Part shown: one piece after another, positions 22,174 to 30,246 of the stretch
Numbering within the stretch: position 1 is the stretch's first letter
How the letters are laid out: each line of letters starts with the position of its first letter
Origin: Erythrobacter aureus
GTDB lineage: Bacteria; Pseudomonadota; Alphaproteobacteria; Sphingomonadales; Sphingomonadaceae
Assembly: GCF_003355455.1 (NCBI RefSeq)
Contig: NZ_CP031358.1
Location: 124,001-188,000 of the forward strand
Direction: 5' to 3'
DNA length: 64,000 bases
The notes under the pieces: model-generated
Databases searched by the model: none
Seen by the model: only the letters and a program-made list of their open reading frames with translations
What the model was told of the DNA's origin: nothing
Translations under genes and position numbers: made by a program

Positions 22174-22572
22174 TCACCGGGCCAGGACTTTCAAGCACTG
22201 GACCGGGCGGGCATCGAGGATGTCCGCGATTGGAAGTTCGGTGAGGATGTCGCTCCAGCGGACAGACTTATCGGCCATCGTCCCATGGAGATTGTCGACG
22301 ATCTGTCCGACATCCATGGACTGGTCGACGCAGGTATGAAGCCACTTGGTAGTGGTCTCCTGCGAATAGCCGAGCGAGTAGGCAGCAAACCGGATGATGC
22401 CGATGAAGTCGCTCAGCACCATCTTGGAGACGAGTGCGTTGAGAGCGAGATCGCGTTCGGCCTCAAGTTCGGAATCGAGCTTGGAGAGCAGAGCGGAAAC
22501 GCGGCGTGCATCCTTGCCGGAATACTTCCCGGTTCGGTCGATCGGCTTGGAGGTGTGAATAGCGCGTCCCAT
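22174..22572 (-). CDS. Hypothetical helical protein, 132 aa
   Basis: The protein is largely alpha-helical, starts MGRAIHTSKPIDR and has a long central helix (SALLSKLDSELEAERDLALN). It ends with DARPVQCLKVLAR. The start lies two bases after the stop of 22575-22940, and the pair are translated together. No family recognised. Confidence 0.55.
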   Translation of the reverse strand: MGRAIHTSKPIDRTGKYSGKDARRVSALLSKLDSELEAERDLALNALVSKMVLSDFIGIIRFAAYSLGYSQETTTKWLHTCVDQSMDVGQIVDNLHGTMADKSVRWSDILTELPIADILDARPVQCLKVLAR

Positions 22573-22574
22573 GG

Positions 22575-22940
22575 TTAGAGGACGAAGCTCACGCCCAGCC
22601 GCCCGAGGATGCCGCGAGCCTCATCGAGACGCGGGTGGCCAGCATTGTGCAGGGCCATATTGCGACCGAGCCAGCGAAGGGAGCCTTCACCCAGCGCGGT
22701 CTTTTTCTCCACAGGGAGATCCATCGTCGCCAGAGCATCATGAAGGGATGCAACCTCAACGATGGGAAGATCGAGACCGGGATTGGTGCGCAGGATGTTG
22801 GCCTGCGCCTTCAGCTTGGCAATGGAGCGACCAAGGCCTGCTTTCTGTGCCGGGTCAGCGTCCTTCTGGCGCCCCTCGAGCTGCTGCAAGCGGCGTTCGA
22901 TAGAGACGAGGCGCTCGTCGTTGATGAGTACTTCCGACAT
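22575..22940 (-). CDS. Hypothetical coiled-coil protein, 121 aa
   Basis: An N-terminal heptad-rich helix (RLVSIERRLQQLEGRQKD) predicts a coiled coil and so a dimer. The rest is helical with a short basic patch. TAATG overlap with the upstream gene 22940-23182 fixes the start at 22940. It may be a small regulator or adaptor; there is no family match. Confidence 0.55.
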   Translation of the reverse strand: MSEVLINDERLVSIERRLQQLEGRQKDADPAQKAGLGRSIAKLKAQANILRTNPGLDLPIVEVASLHDALATMDLPVEKKTALGEGSLRWLGRNMALHNAGHPRLDEARGILGRLGVSFVL

Positions 22941-23182
22941 TAGTCTTCCTTCGGGATGACTTTGAGGAGATGGTCTTCAGGGAAGCCGACGAGCCAGCCG
23001 TCACCGCCGATGCGAATGCAGTCAGCGGTTTCGCGCTCAACTTCGTGCACCGGCTGGTACTCGTATTCGAAGTTGTTGGCGTGATCGTCCGTAGGACGGT
23101 CAGCGAACTCGTCGCCCTCGAGGTCGAGAACGTCACCCTCGCGGATGTTCTTGGCCGCCACAAGTCGGGGAATTACGGTCAT
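22940..23182 (-). CDS. Hypothetical small beta-rich protein, 80 aa
   Basis: The first part, VAAKNIREGDVLDLEGDEF, looks like a small SH3-type beta barrel opening. A middle acidic stretch and a final DGWLVGFPEDHLLKVIP strand pair follow. Proteins of this layout occur in other alphaproteobacterial mobile elements without a known role. It overlaps the next gene by TAATG. Confidence 0.5.
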   Translation of the reverse strand: MTVIPRLVAAKNIREGDVLDLEGDEFADRPTDDHANNFEYEYQPVHEVERETADCIRIGGDGWLVGFPEDHLLKVIPKED

Positions 23183-23203
23183 TGTCAGGGATTCCTTAGG
23201 AAT

Positions 23204-23491
23204 TCAGGCAGCTTTCCGGATCGGAGCGAAGGCGCCAGTGATGTTGGTATCATCGCGGTGCATCCCGCCACCGATAGGAATGAAGGTGGAGATGCGGGGT
23301 GCGGGAGCGGGACGCGAAACGATGAGGTGACGGTCGCGCGCAGAACTGAAGCGGCCGGCAGTCATGGCGGAGATTGCGGTTTCGCGCAGGATGTGGGCCT
23401 CGGTGTCCACGAAGCGGAACTCCCGCATCGGAGCGCGGAAGACGCCAGCGGCGCGAGCGCGGGTAACGACGTGGGCGTTGAAGTTGCGCAT
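23204..23491 (-). CDS. Hypothetical basic protein, 95 aa
   Basis: This Arg-rich protein starts MRNFNAHVVTRARAAGVFR at ATG 23491 with the SD AAGGAAA. Its second half includes SRPAPAPRISTFIPIGGGMH. The high positive charge suggests nucleic-acid binding, but no motif is recognised. Confidence 0.5.
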   Translation of the reverse strand: MRNFNAHVVTRARAAGVFRAPMREFRFVDTEAHILRETAISAMTAGRFSSARDRHLIVSRPAPAPRISTFIPIGGGMHRDDTNITGAFAPIRKAA

Positions 23492-23545
23492 GGCGATTTC
23501 CTTATCCTGATGCCTACACAGCAAAGCTGCAGGGTCATTGGCCTC

Positions 23546-23833
23546 TTAGGAGGCGAGGAAGCGGCGGATCTTCGACGCGGTGAGCCAGTCGATGCCGTCG
23601 ACGTCATTGGCCGCGACGCGGGCGATGATCGTGCCCTGCTGGAAGCAGGAGTGGCTCTGGCCGAGTTCCGGAGCCTTCGGGTCGCGGCTGGGGATGGCAA
23701 CGCCAGCCTTCATCGACTGGATCGCTACAGCATAGCCGCGACGAACCTGGTGGATCGTCTGCGGCGTGAATGCCGACTGCATGTGCATGGGCAGGGCCGA
23801 GATGTCTTTTGAGGAATGATCTGCAAATGCCAT
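23546..23833 (-). CDS. Hypothetical protein, 95 aa
   Basis: The protein begins MAFADHSSKDISALPMHMQS and has a helical C-terminus. The beginning MAFADH is also the beginning of the unrelated 428-residue protein at 1022-2308. The SD AAGGAGAC precedes the ATG. No family recognised. Confidence 0.5.
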   Translation of the reverse strand: MAFADHSSKDISALPMHMQSAFTPQTIHQVRRGYAVAIQSMKAGVAIPSRDPKAPELGQSHSCFQQGTIIARVAANDVDGIDWLTASKIRRFLAS

Positions 23834-23879
23834 GGAAGGTCTCCTTGAAGCCGGAAGAAGGGGAAGCCGGGAGGCGTGT

Positions 23880-24023
23880 TCAGTCGAACGCGCGCGCCTT
23901 GTGCTTCGTCTTGCGGGTGTAGGAGCCGCGGCCCTTGCGAGCGCTCACGACCTGGTGGCGGTGGTTACCGTGACGCAGTGCGCCAGCGACGGGGTTGCGG
24001 GTCTTGAGAGCGTGAGCGGCCAT
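23880..24023 (-). CDS. ArfA-like alternative ribosome-rescue factor, 47 aa
   Basis: The peptide is very basic. Its core, VVSARKGRGSYTRKTKHK, follows the signature of bacterial ArfA (RVEKNKKGKGSYMRKGKH in E. coli): a short helix, then KGKGSY-x-RK-x-KH. ArfA enters the empty mRNA channel of stalled ribosomes and recruits a release factor, rescuing them when tmRNA is not enough. The chromosomal gene is normally regulated by truncation of its own mRNA; this frame ends with an ordinary TGA. A phage copy could keep translation going when mRNAs are being cut. Leader copy 9 lies upstream. Confidence 0.6.
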   Translation of the reverse strand: MAAHALKTRNPVAGALRHGNHRHQVVSARKGRGSYTRKTKHKARAFD

Positions 24024-24027
24024 TTTT

Positions 24028-24077
24028 CATTCCTCTGTCTGGATACAATTCGGTCTCCCGAAATTGTCAGAGGTTGG
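24028..24077 (-). promoter_or_regulatory. SD-sequestering leader hairpin (copy 9)
   Basis: CCTCTG can pair over six bases with the SD region CAGAGG, enclosing CAATT-x-CGG/CCGAATTG (24046-24066). Both helices differ in sequence from other copies yet keep pairing. Confidence 0.65.
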
Positions 24078-24104
24078 CCGGCTGGCGGGCTTGTCCCGTC
24101 GCCG

Positions 24105-24145
24105 CTCTCGGCTGGTCTTCAGCGATGCAGCTGACCAGCCGAGAG
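24105..24145 (-). terminator. Strong hairpin after 24163-24885
   Basis: A perfect 13-bp stem (CTCTCGGCTGGTC and its complement) lies 18 bases past the stop codon. No clear T tract follows. Confidence 0.6.
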
Positions 24146-24162
24146 GAGCATCCTTTCAGTCT

Positions 24163-24885
24163 TCAGGCCGCCTGAGGCGTCCACCCGGGGACGTTGAGGC
24201 GGACGAGGGAGCGGCAGCAATCAGACGCGACCGGCAATGACTCGTGCAGGCAGTTCACATTGCCAGCGTAAACGCGGCCTGCCTGCATCGGCAGGACATC
24301 GAGTTTCGAGATGTCGATATGGGCGCAATCGCCCATGTCACCGATCGGCCCTTCGTACTCGCCGAGGTATCCCTGCGCAGCAGATACCGTAGAGGCGAGG
24401 ATAATGCCCTCTGGAGCATCGAAACGGGCCGAAGCCCAGTCGGAGCCCATGGAGCCCTCAGAAGCGACGTGGCAGTGCTTTCCGGCCCAGGCGCTGTGTG
24501 TGCCGTGCATACCCGGCTGGGTAGAGCGATGACGGGCAGGGGATGCCCGATGCAGCGGGCGCGGCTGGTCGTTGTGCTTGCCGGGCTGGCTGGAGACGGG
24601 GAGATGCCCCTGGTGACCCGCATATGCAGGGTTCCAGTAACCGTCGATGTGGAGGCCGGGGCGACGCTGGCAGACGCCGGCCTTCACTTCGCTCTCGTCG
24701 ATCATGAGATAGACGGGCAGGTCGGTGTCGATGCCATCGAGCATGGCGTCGATCGTGGGCTGCCAGCGCGACAGGTGAGCCGGAAGGCCTTCAGCCTTCA
24801 GGAACGGCTCCATGTAGACGCGTTCGCCGTGCCAGGCGGGGAATGCGGCTTCGCCGCGGGCTTCGATGATGGAACGATGCAGCAT
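24163..24885 (-). CDS. 2-oxoglutarate/Fe(II) oxygenase-like protein, 240 aa
   Basis: GLHIDGYWNP offers the H-x-D of the iron site, and near the C-terminus NVNCLHESLPV supplies the distal His. CCRSLVRLNVPGW follows, where the 2OG-binding Arg would be expected. The middle has a Pro/His/Gln-rich insertion (about residues 105-140) without counterpart in the family. If active, it would hydroxylate a nucleic acid or protein; some phage enzymes of this type modify DNA bases. The start at 24885 has a GAGGATC SD. Confidence 0.5.
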   Translation of the reverse strand: MLHRSIIEARGEAAFPAWHGERVYMEPFLKAEGLPAHLSRWQPTIDAMLDGIDTDLPVYLMIDESEVKAGVCQRRPGLHIDGYWNPAYAGHQGHLPVSSQPGKHNDQPRPLHRASPARHRSTQPGMHGTHSAWAGKHCHVASEGSMGSDWASARFDAPEGIILASTVSAAQGYLGEYEGPIGDMGDCAHIDISKLDVLPMQAGRVYAGNVNCLHESLPVASDCCRSLVRLNVPGWTPQAA

Positions 24886-24893
24886 GGGGATCC

Positions 24894-25130
24894 TCAGAGG
24901 CCTTTGCGGGAAGAAGCAATGAAGCTGTCGGCAGTGCCAGCGAACTTGTCGTGACCATCGAGGCTGCGGACCTTCCAGAACTTGGTTCCGTCGGGCTGGG
25001 TGTAAGCGAGGCCATCGACGCGGAAGGTGACGCCTTCGCCGTCAGCGACGAGCTTGCCTGCGTGCATGTCGGCGTCGGTGAGGCAGTTGTCTGCCCACCA
25101 CTGGTCGGGATCGTATGCTGGCTGGCCCAT
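24894..25130 (-). CDS. Hypothetical protein, 78 aa
   Basis: The protein begins MGQPAYDPDQWWADNCL and then has strands with GVTFRVDGLAYTQPDG and FWKVRSLDGH. The start at 25130 follows the SD GAAGGAAAA. It precedes the 2OG-oxygenase-like gene in the transcript by eight bases. No family recognised. Confidence 0.55.
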   Translation of the reverse strand: MGQPAYDPDQWWADNCLTDADMHAGKLVADGEGVTFRVDGLAYTQPDGTKFWKVRSLDGHDKFAGTADSFIASSRKGL

Positions 25131-25178
25131 AATTTTCCTTCCTTCGAGAGAATTCAACGGAAGGAAGCCTGACATTCC

Positions 25179-25313
25179 TCAGTGGGAATGAGGGACCGGC
25201 TGGTCGGCATAGAAGGAATCGGCGATTGCGTATCCGAGCGCAGAGAAGGATGCGCTGACGGCTATGAGCAGAAGAGTGATGATGACCCAGTCGAGCTTGC
25301 GATCGAAGTCCAT
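25179..25313 (-). CDS. Small single-span membrane protein, 44 aa
   Basis: The frame lies two bases after the stop of the 25316-25741 gene. It codes for MDFDRKLD, a hydrophobic helix (WVIITLLLIAVSASFSALGY) and a polar His-containing tail. It is probably an inner-membrane peptide with its C-terminus in the periplasm. Confidence 0.6.
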   Translation of the reverse strand: MDFDRKLDWVIITLLLIAVSASFSALGYAIADSFYADQPVPHSH

Positions 25314-25315
25314 GG

Positions 25316-25741
25316 TCAGATGCCAGCCGCTTCGTGGCGAGGTGCGATGAGCATGTCGAGCGCTTGGTTCGAGAGAGCCTTGGCAAACTCGAGAGCATCG
25401 TAATCGGTCATGACGACCTCGACACGAGTGTCGTTGACGCCGTTCTCGAAGATGAGAATTGTTCGGCCTCGCTCGCCGTTTGGCTGGCGATCTTCGCGCA
25501 TGATCGTGGCCTTGCCCGAGATATAGCTGGCATTGAAGATATCTTCAGCGGCGCCCACGGCGAAGTCGGTAAGGCCAAATCCGAGAACGATGGCATCCTT
25601 CTCGGTCATTATGACACGCTCTTGGTCGCATTCAGGGCCGGAGCCCATAATTTGGGCAACGATTTCGAAGCCCGTCGTTCCGACAGACCAACTGCCGACG
25701 TCCTTCAGGTTCTCGTGACGGCGAAGATAGTTGTGACGCAT
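25316..25741 (-). CDS. Orphan family E protein, paralog of 25779-26201, 141 aa
   Basis: Adjacent tandem paralogs. Both open with R-R-x-E-x-L-x-x-VG-x-WSVGT, followed by an L/I-x-G-x-x-PECxxER-x-x-MT motif, a central helix, beta strands, and a final EFAKA-x-x-NQA-x-D helix. The conserved PEC and Trp suggest a structural core, possibly with metal or redox chemistry. No known family is recognised. Each has its own SD. Confidence 0.6.
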   Translation of the reverse strand: MRHNYLRRHENLKDVGSWSVGTTGFEIVAQIMGSGPECDQERVIMTEKDAIVLGFGLTDFAVGAAEDIFNASYISGKATIMREDRQPNGERGRTILIFENGVNDTRVEVVMTDYDALEFAKALSNQALDMLIAPRHEAAGI

Positions 25742-25778
25742 GATGCGGTTCCTTGGGAATGCGAATTGAGGGCTGGTA

Positions 25779-26201
25779 TCAGGCCGCTTGGTCGATTGCG
25801 AGTTCGGCTGCAGCTATGCTGGCTGAGACTTCAATGTCGACAGCCTGGTTGAAGATGGCCTTGGCGAACTCCCAGAGGTCGTAGCGCGCGAAGAGGACTT
25901 CCACGTCAGCGGAAGCAACCCCGTCCTTGAAGCGGACAGCGAAGAATTTGCCGAGCGCGCGGACGGACGCGTTGCCCTTGAAGAAGGGGTGGGTCGGAAA
26001 ATGCTCAAGGCGGCCATGGGCCATCTCGCTGAAGTCCCGGGCGAAGGACTGAGCTTGATAGGGCGTCATGCGCAGGCGCTCCATCTCGCATTCGGGCGCA
26101 GCACCCGTCAGCTGGATGAGGACATCGGTGTTGTTGGTCCCGACAGACCAGCCGCCGACGCTTTCCAGCTTCTCGAGGCGGCGAACAGGGTTGAGCTTCA
26201 T
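25779..26201 (-). CDS. Orphan family E protein, paralog of 25316-25741, 140 aa
   Basis: This is the upstream member of the tandem pair, starting MKLNPVRRLEKLESVGGWSV and sharing PECEMERLRMT and EFAKAIFNQAVD with its neighbour. The central helix is longer and richer in His and Phe. Tandem position and moderate identity point to a local duplication that has diverged. Confidence 0.6.
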   Translation of the reverse strand: MKLNPVRRLEKLESVGGWSVGTNNTDVLIQLTGAAPECEMERLRMTPYQAQSFARDFSEMAHGRLEHFPTHPFFKGNASVRALGKFFAVRFKDGVASADVEVLFARYDLWEFAKAIFNQAVDIEVSASIAAAELAIDQAA

Positions 26202-26237
26202 GGTGCTATTCCTTCGGAATGGTAGGCGGGAAGTGGT

Positions 26238-27680
26238 TTAGGCGGGCTCGAAGGCGGCGAGGGCTTCGACCTCGTCCCAGCTGAGAATGGCGCCGGAGCG
26301 ATCGCCCGGTGTCCAGGTCTTCGGCTCGCCGATGAGGACGTGATCCATGTTGCGGAACGCCACACCTTTGGTGGGCATCCAGCGCATGGGCTCGCCTTCG
26401 AACTCGGCTTCGATGAAGTCGCCAGCAAAGCCGCAGGGATGACCGCCACCGAGCATCCCGCATCCGGGGCCGCCTTCAAGGAAGAGCAGGCCCTCATCGG
26501 CTTCGATGAAATCGAGCGTGCAGTCGAAATCGCCGTCGGCAAAGCCCGCAGCGTCCATAGCGCGGGTGAACTTGTCGTTCTGGCGTGCAAGCACGTTGTC
26601 CATGGCGCGCGGCGTCTGGCCGTTGGCGATGGCCTCATCGACCATGGCCTGGGCGAGCTCGCGCACCTTGAGCGCCATCTCGGCCGAGAGAGCATCGGCC
26701 TGACCGGCCCACGGGTAGTAGGCGGATACGCCGACGACCTTGCCAGCGCGCACGAATGCTCGCCATTCGGCTGGCCATGTGCCGGGAATATCGATGGGCG
26801 TGCCAGCGCGGTGGGGATCGCGACCCTCAAGCCAACGGCTGGCCACGACCCACGGGCGGGCGAGGAAAGCGATGTCGACGGTGTCGTTGCGAACGTAGAG
26901 CTGCATCGTACGCTTGTCCTGGATGTCGATCCGGCGACGATTGCCGGTGCGCACCCAGCCGGGCCCGACTTCGAGGTCCGGCCCAAAGCGCACTTCGGGA
27001 ATGAAGGTCTCGGTCACGCCGCAACCGGCCAGAGCCTTCAGATTGTCGCCGCCGCACACGCTCGAGCGGACCATCCAGCCTTCAGGGATGTCATCCATGG
27101 CGGAATGGAGACGCTCGACGAGCTCGTTCATATCGAGTTCGGGGCTGTCGCTCTTTGCGGCAGCCTTGGCCTCTTCGATTTCGGCTTCGCTGTAATCGGC
27201 CTCGATGCCCTTGCGAATGGCTTCGAGAGTGCGCGCAACGCGCGGGTCGTCCGGGTTGAGACCATAGACGCCGACAAGCGCAGCGTACTCGTCAGAGGTG
27301 AAAGAGGCGATTTCACGGGCAGGTATGGCGGCGACGCCGGCACGCGCAGCGATAGCGAGCCAGTTGCGCAGGTCCGAGGAATCGAAGCGACCAGACTGAC
27401 CGGCAGCAACGGCCTCATGGTCCATCCAGGTCGCGGCTTCAGCGATCTGGGCCTGTTCGGTTTCGGCGATGCCGTTAATGGCAGCGCGCAGGCCGCCAGC
27501 CGAGCGGGCGAGCTTTGCCGCCCCGATGACGAGGGTGCGGACCGAACGATCTTCGGAGGACTGTGCGCCCATCTGGGCCATGCCGACGAGGAGTTGGCGC
27601 AGCTTTGCTCCCATGCTCTCCTGAGCAGGGGCAGCGTTGCGAGAACCGGGGATCAGCGAACGGAGACGGCGCTTGCGCAT
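26238..27680 (-). CDS. ATP-grasp-like (R2K-type) protein, 480 aa
   Basis: The C-terminal half looks like an ATP-grasp domain. VRSSVCGGD is followed by RRRIDIQDKRTMQLYVRND, then AEWRAFVRAGKVVGVSAYYP and, about 80 residues on, DFDCTLDFIEADEGLLFLEG, which would hold the metal-binding acidic residues. The first 200 residues are helical and Ala-rich, and may be a separate targeting domain. R2K-clade ATP-grasp proteins are known from phages and have been linked in comparative genomics to RNA repair and peptide ligation; the substrate is unknown. The start at 27680 follows AGGAG. Confidence 0.5.
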   Translation of the reverse strand: MRKRRLRSLIPGSRNAAPAQESMGAKLRQLLVGMAQMGAQSSEDRSVRTLVIGAAKLARSAGGLRAAINGIAETEQAQIAEAATWMDHEAVAAGQSGRFDSSDLRNWLAIAARAGVAAIPAREIASFTSDEYAALVGVYGLNPDDPRVARTLEAIRKGIEADYSEAEIEEAKAAAKSDSPELDMNELVERLHSAMDDIPEGWMVRSSVCGGDNLKALAGCGVTETFIPEVRFGPDLEVGPGWVRTGNRRRIDIQDKRTMQLYVRNDTVDIAFLARPWVVASRWLEGRDPHRAGTPIDIPGTWPAEWRAFVRAGKVVGVSAYYPWAGQADALSAEMALKVRELAQAMVDEAIANGQTPRAMDNVLARQNDKFTRAMDAAGFADGDFDCTLDFIEADEGLLFLEGGPGCGMLGGGHPCGFAGDFIEAEFEGEPMRWMPTKGVAFRNMDHVLIGEPKTWTPGDRSGAILSWDEVEALAAFEPA

Positions 27681-27731
27681 TGATAGGCTCCTGAGAGACG
27701 GAAGAGAGGACCGGCGGGTGAGAAGAGGCTC

Positions 27732-28010
27732 TTACTTCAAGAGGCTCTTCGTGAACTCGTCGGGGGAGAGCAGGTCGCCAAGGTGAACCGGCTCCGGGTT
27801 CACCGCATGGTCGACAGCGCACTCGACGGCGTGGCAGCGGCCGGCGAGGTCGTACATGCGATCGCGAGCATGGTCGATCTGCTTCAGGAGATGGCTGGGC
27901 GCTTTGTTGACGCCCACAGCCATGATGCGTGCGCCGAGTTTCTCGTAGCGCGCGCAAGCCCGCTGAAACGAACGGTGAAGCGTGGGCTTGAGGTGAATGA
28001 GCTTGCTCAT
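27732..28010 (-). CDS. Hypothetical helical protein, 92 aa
   Basis: This basic helical protein starts MSKLIHLKPTLHRSFQRAC, with the SD GAAGGAAAA. It contains a His/Cys-rich stretch (CHAVECAVDHAVNPEPVH) that could bind a metal ion. It is preceded by a possible promoter at about 28060-28080. No family recognised. Confidence 0.5.
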   Translation of the reverse strand: MSKLIHLKPTLHRSFQRACARYEKLGARIMAVGVNKAPSHLLKQIDHARDRMYDLAGRCHAVECAVDHAVNPEPVHLGDLLSPDEFTKSLLK

Positions 28011-28063
28011 GAATTTTCCTTCCTCGGGATGATTTCGTCAGACGGGGAAGCGCCTGTGAAATT

Positions 28064-28082
28064 CTTATAGAGTCCTCTGGGA
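28064..28082 (-). promoter_or_regulatory. Possible promoter upstream of 27732-28010
   Basis: The minus strand reads AGGACTCTATAAGAATT, with a -10-like TATAAG and the same CTCTATAA core as the promoters at 20199 and 40892. Confidence 0.35.
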
Positions 28083-28113
28083 GGAAGCTGCCGCGTTGAG
28101 CCGGATTTTCCGG

Positions 28114-28398
28114 TTAGGCGGCAGCTTTGAGCTCGGGCTCGTCGGCAGCCAGGTTGGCTGCGTTCATGCCGTAGTGGGGAGCCAGCTTGATGGCTTCTTC
28201 GCGCCCTTTGGGCGTGAACACGACCCAGGTCGTGCGCGGCTTGTAACCCTGAGGGCGGGTTACCTTCAGGTAGCCACCCTTGATGAGCTGCTTGAAGACG
28301 CGGAGCGGCGGCTGGTGGCGCCGATTGACGGGATGCTGGCCGTGGCGACGAGCAACGGTCATGAGCAGGTCGGCCTTGTCGTGATTGGGCTTGAGCAT
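28114..28398 (-). CDS. Winged-helix DNA-binding protein candidate, 94 aa
   Basis: The layout is typical of a winged helix-turn-helix: a helix (DKADLLMTVARRHG), a recognition-type helix (RVFKQLIKGGYLKVTR), then a two-strand wing (TTWVVFTPKGREEA). It may regulate phage or host transcription. It begins one base after the stop of the small 28400 gene and lacks a strong SD, so translation is probably coupled. Confidence 0.5.
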   Translation of the reverse strand: MLKPNHDKADLLMTVARRHGQHPVNRRHQPPLRVFKQLIKGGYLKVTRPQGYKPRTTWVVFTPKGREEAIKLAPHYGMNAANLAADEPELKAAA

Positions 28399-28399
28399 C

Positions 28400-28561
28400 T
28401 CAGGACCTCAGGTTCGGAGTGGGCGAGAGGCGAGCGTTGAGCTTGGCCTCGACGCGTGCAGCGACGGCGATGCAGGTCTGAAGGCCGAAGCGGGCGCGGG
28501 TGGCGCTGTTGACCAGAGCGAATTCCATGCGGACGAGGCGTCCGGTGAGCGTGGTCTTCAT
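28400..28561 (-). CDS. Hypothetical small basic protein, 53 aa
   Basis: The frame MKTTLTGRLVRMEFALVNSA... starts at 28561 with an AAAGGAAA SD and is directly coupled to the winged-helix gene downstream. Arg and Lys are frequent and one Cys is present. No family recognised. Confidence 0.55.
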   Translation of the reverse strand: MKTTLTGRLVRMEFALVNSATRARFGLQTCIAVAARVEAKLNARLSPTPNLRS

Positions 28562-28635
28562 CGTCTTTCCTTTCGAGAACTGCAGTCGCTCTTGGATCGA
28601 GTGCATTGAGGGAAGGGCGAGGTGACCTCGCCAGC

Positions 28636-29403
28636 TCAGTAGCGGATGCTGGCGAGGTCGTAGGTGGGCTTGCGCAGGTCGCGGACGAGGTCCGCAGCCA
28701 GCAGCGACGTCGAGTAGGAAGTTCCGTCCACGACGCGCGAAGCACCCGAAGGGTCGACGGTGTGGATGTCTTCGCCGGGGTACCAGCGGAAGAGGTCCTG
28801 CCCGTCGTCGTCGTCGCTGAAGCGAGCCTTGTCGCCGTCCTTGTCGAGAGCACCCACGACGTGGATGTAATCCCGGTTGAGGGAGGCGAGACGGATGTAC
28901 GGCGAGGTGCCGCCGTTGTTGCCGGCCGAGAAGACGAGGTGCACGCCCTGAGCGGCGATATCGGCGAACATGTCCTGCACGGATGCGGGCATGGCACCGG
29001 CCGACGAGATGATCAGGATCTTCGCATCCTGAGCAACGGCGTGGAGTGCGGCATTGTAGATTTCGCGAAGGCGAATATCGCACTCGTTGCCGCGGCACTT
29101 GCTCTCGACACGGTACGAGAGGATTTCGACGTCGTCCTGGACTTCGTTCAGGAGAGCGCCGGCGACCCAAGTGCCGTGCTTCGAGCCCCACTGGCGGCCG
29201 GAGCGGGTATCAACCGCAATTTCGCGGCCCGGGCGGGCGTCGTAGCGCGTGACGACAGCGTCGGGGTAGGAGTTCTCGACGACCACGCCGGTGTCGATGA
29301 TAGCGACCTTGACGCGCTCAGCCTGAGCGTAGGCAGGGTTCGCAATGAGGATCGAAGCAACGAGAAGTGCAACGATCGTGTAGAGCTTGCTGATGATCTT
29401 CAT
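28636..29403 (-). CDS. Secreted subtilisin-like serine protease (S8), 255 aa
   Basis: A signal peptide (MKIISKLYTIVALLVASILI, cleaved near AYA) is followed by the complete S8 triad: Asp in VAIIDTGV, His in SKHGTWVAG and Ser in DGTSYSTSLLA. The oxyanion Asn lies in VFSAGNNGG. Length is close to a minimal catalytic domain; there is no pro-domain beyond a few residues. It would act in the periplasm or outside the cell, where a phage protease could process envelope proteins or disarm surface factors. The SD is AAAGGAAAA. A second small gene and the terminator at 29505 lie upstream. Confidence 0.85.
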   Translation of the reverse strand: MKIISKLYTIVALLVASILIANPAYAQAERVKVAIIDTGVVVENSYPDAVVTRYDARPGREIAVDTRSGRQWGSKHGTWVAGALLNEVQDDVEILSYRVESKCRGNECDIRLREIYNAALHAVAQDAKILIISSAGAMPASVQDMFADIAAQGVHLVFSAGNNGGTSPYIRLASLNRDYIHVVGALDKDGDKARFSDDDDGQDLFRWYPGEDIHTVDPSGASRVVDGTSYSTSLLAADLVRDLRKPTYDLASIRY

Positions 29404-29504
29404 CGTTTTTCCTTTCCAGATTTGAATTCAACCGAAACATCGGGTTCATTCATGCTGCTCTTCAGCAGACGATCTGGATTCCCTCAGGGAATTTCAGGAG
29501 GCGC

Positions 29505-29536
29505 AAAAAAGCCCGCCGGACATCGTCCGACGGGCT
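29505..29536 (-). terminator. Intrinsic terminator after 29543-30187
   Basis: AGCCCGccGGAC / GTCCgaCGGGCT around a 3-nt loop is followed by TTTTTTGCG on the minus strand. Confidence 0.9.
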
Positions 29537-29542
29537 GAATGT

Positions 29543-30187
29543 TCAGGCTGCGAGCGCGGTTGGAGCGGAGCGGCGCGGGAGCTTGCGTTCGCCGGTGACG
29601 AGGCGATAGACGATCTCGCCGGCGGCGCTGAGGGTGATGCCGAGGCTTCCACCCGAAAACTGGCTCGAGATGTTGAGAGCCAGGCCCTCTTCGATGAGAC
29701 GGGCAAAGCCCTTGGCCATCGGGTCGTTCTCCTCGTAGCGATGACGCTTATCGGCGGTCAGCGAGAGGAGAGCGATGCCAGCCTCGTAATCGAGGCCAGC
29801 CGCGAGCAGGACGTGGCTGAGGTCGTATTCGACATCTTCCATCACGGCCTGAATGGTGTTGTTGAGCGTGATTTCCTCGGCGAGCGTGGAATCGAAGTGC
29901 GCGCCGTTCTTCTCGGTGCGCGGGGCGGTGCGGTCGTGACGAGCCTTGGCTTCGCCATGGCGACGGTGGAGCGTAGCGAGGATACGGCCCGAGGTGCGCG
30001 TGTCATCGACATGGCCGAAGCGCACGAGCAGCTCTTGGACGATGGCGAAACGGTCGAGCCCCTTCTCGACCAGGTTGTGGGCTTCCTGGATGACTTCAGC
30101 GGAAGCCTCGGCGGTCTTCGTGGCACCGGTGAGCGCGATGTAAGCCTTGAGGGCCATGTGGCGCTCTACGAGCTGGATGTTTGCCAT
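29543..30187 (-). CDS. Hypothetical helical protein, 214 aa
   Basis: The protein is mainly alpha-helical and cytoplasmic, starting MANIQLVERHMALKAYIALT. The C-terminal third has a two-strand hairpin (SGGSLGITLSAAGEIVYRLV). A central segment (THKRHRYEEND-like region) is rich in charged residues. No family recognised. The SD is AGGAGTT and the gene ends at a strong terminator. Confidence 0.6.
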   Translation of the reverse strand: MANIQLVERHMALKAYIALTGATKTAEASAEVIQEAHNLVEKGLDRFAIVQELLVRFGHVDDTRTSGRILATLHRRHGEAKARHDRTAPRTEKNGAHFDSTLAEEITLNNTIQAVMEDVEYDLSHVLLAAGLDYEAGIALLSLTADKRHRYEENDPMAKGFARLIEEGLALNISSQFSGGSLGITLSAAGEIVYRLVTGERKLPRRSAPTALAA

Positions 30188-30246
30188 GGGAAACTCCTGA
30201 AAGTGGGTAGGGGAGGATCAAAGACCCACCCCTACAGGGAAAAGGG

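Noticed and set aside
26340..27683. 447-codon plus-strand frame opposite the ATP-grasp-like gene
   Set aside because: Antisense shadow: the opposite strand has recognisable domain motifs and an AGGAG SD.
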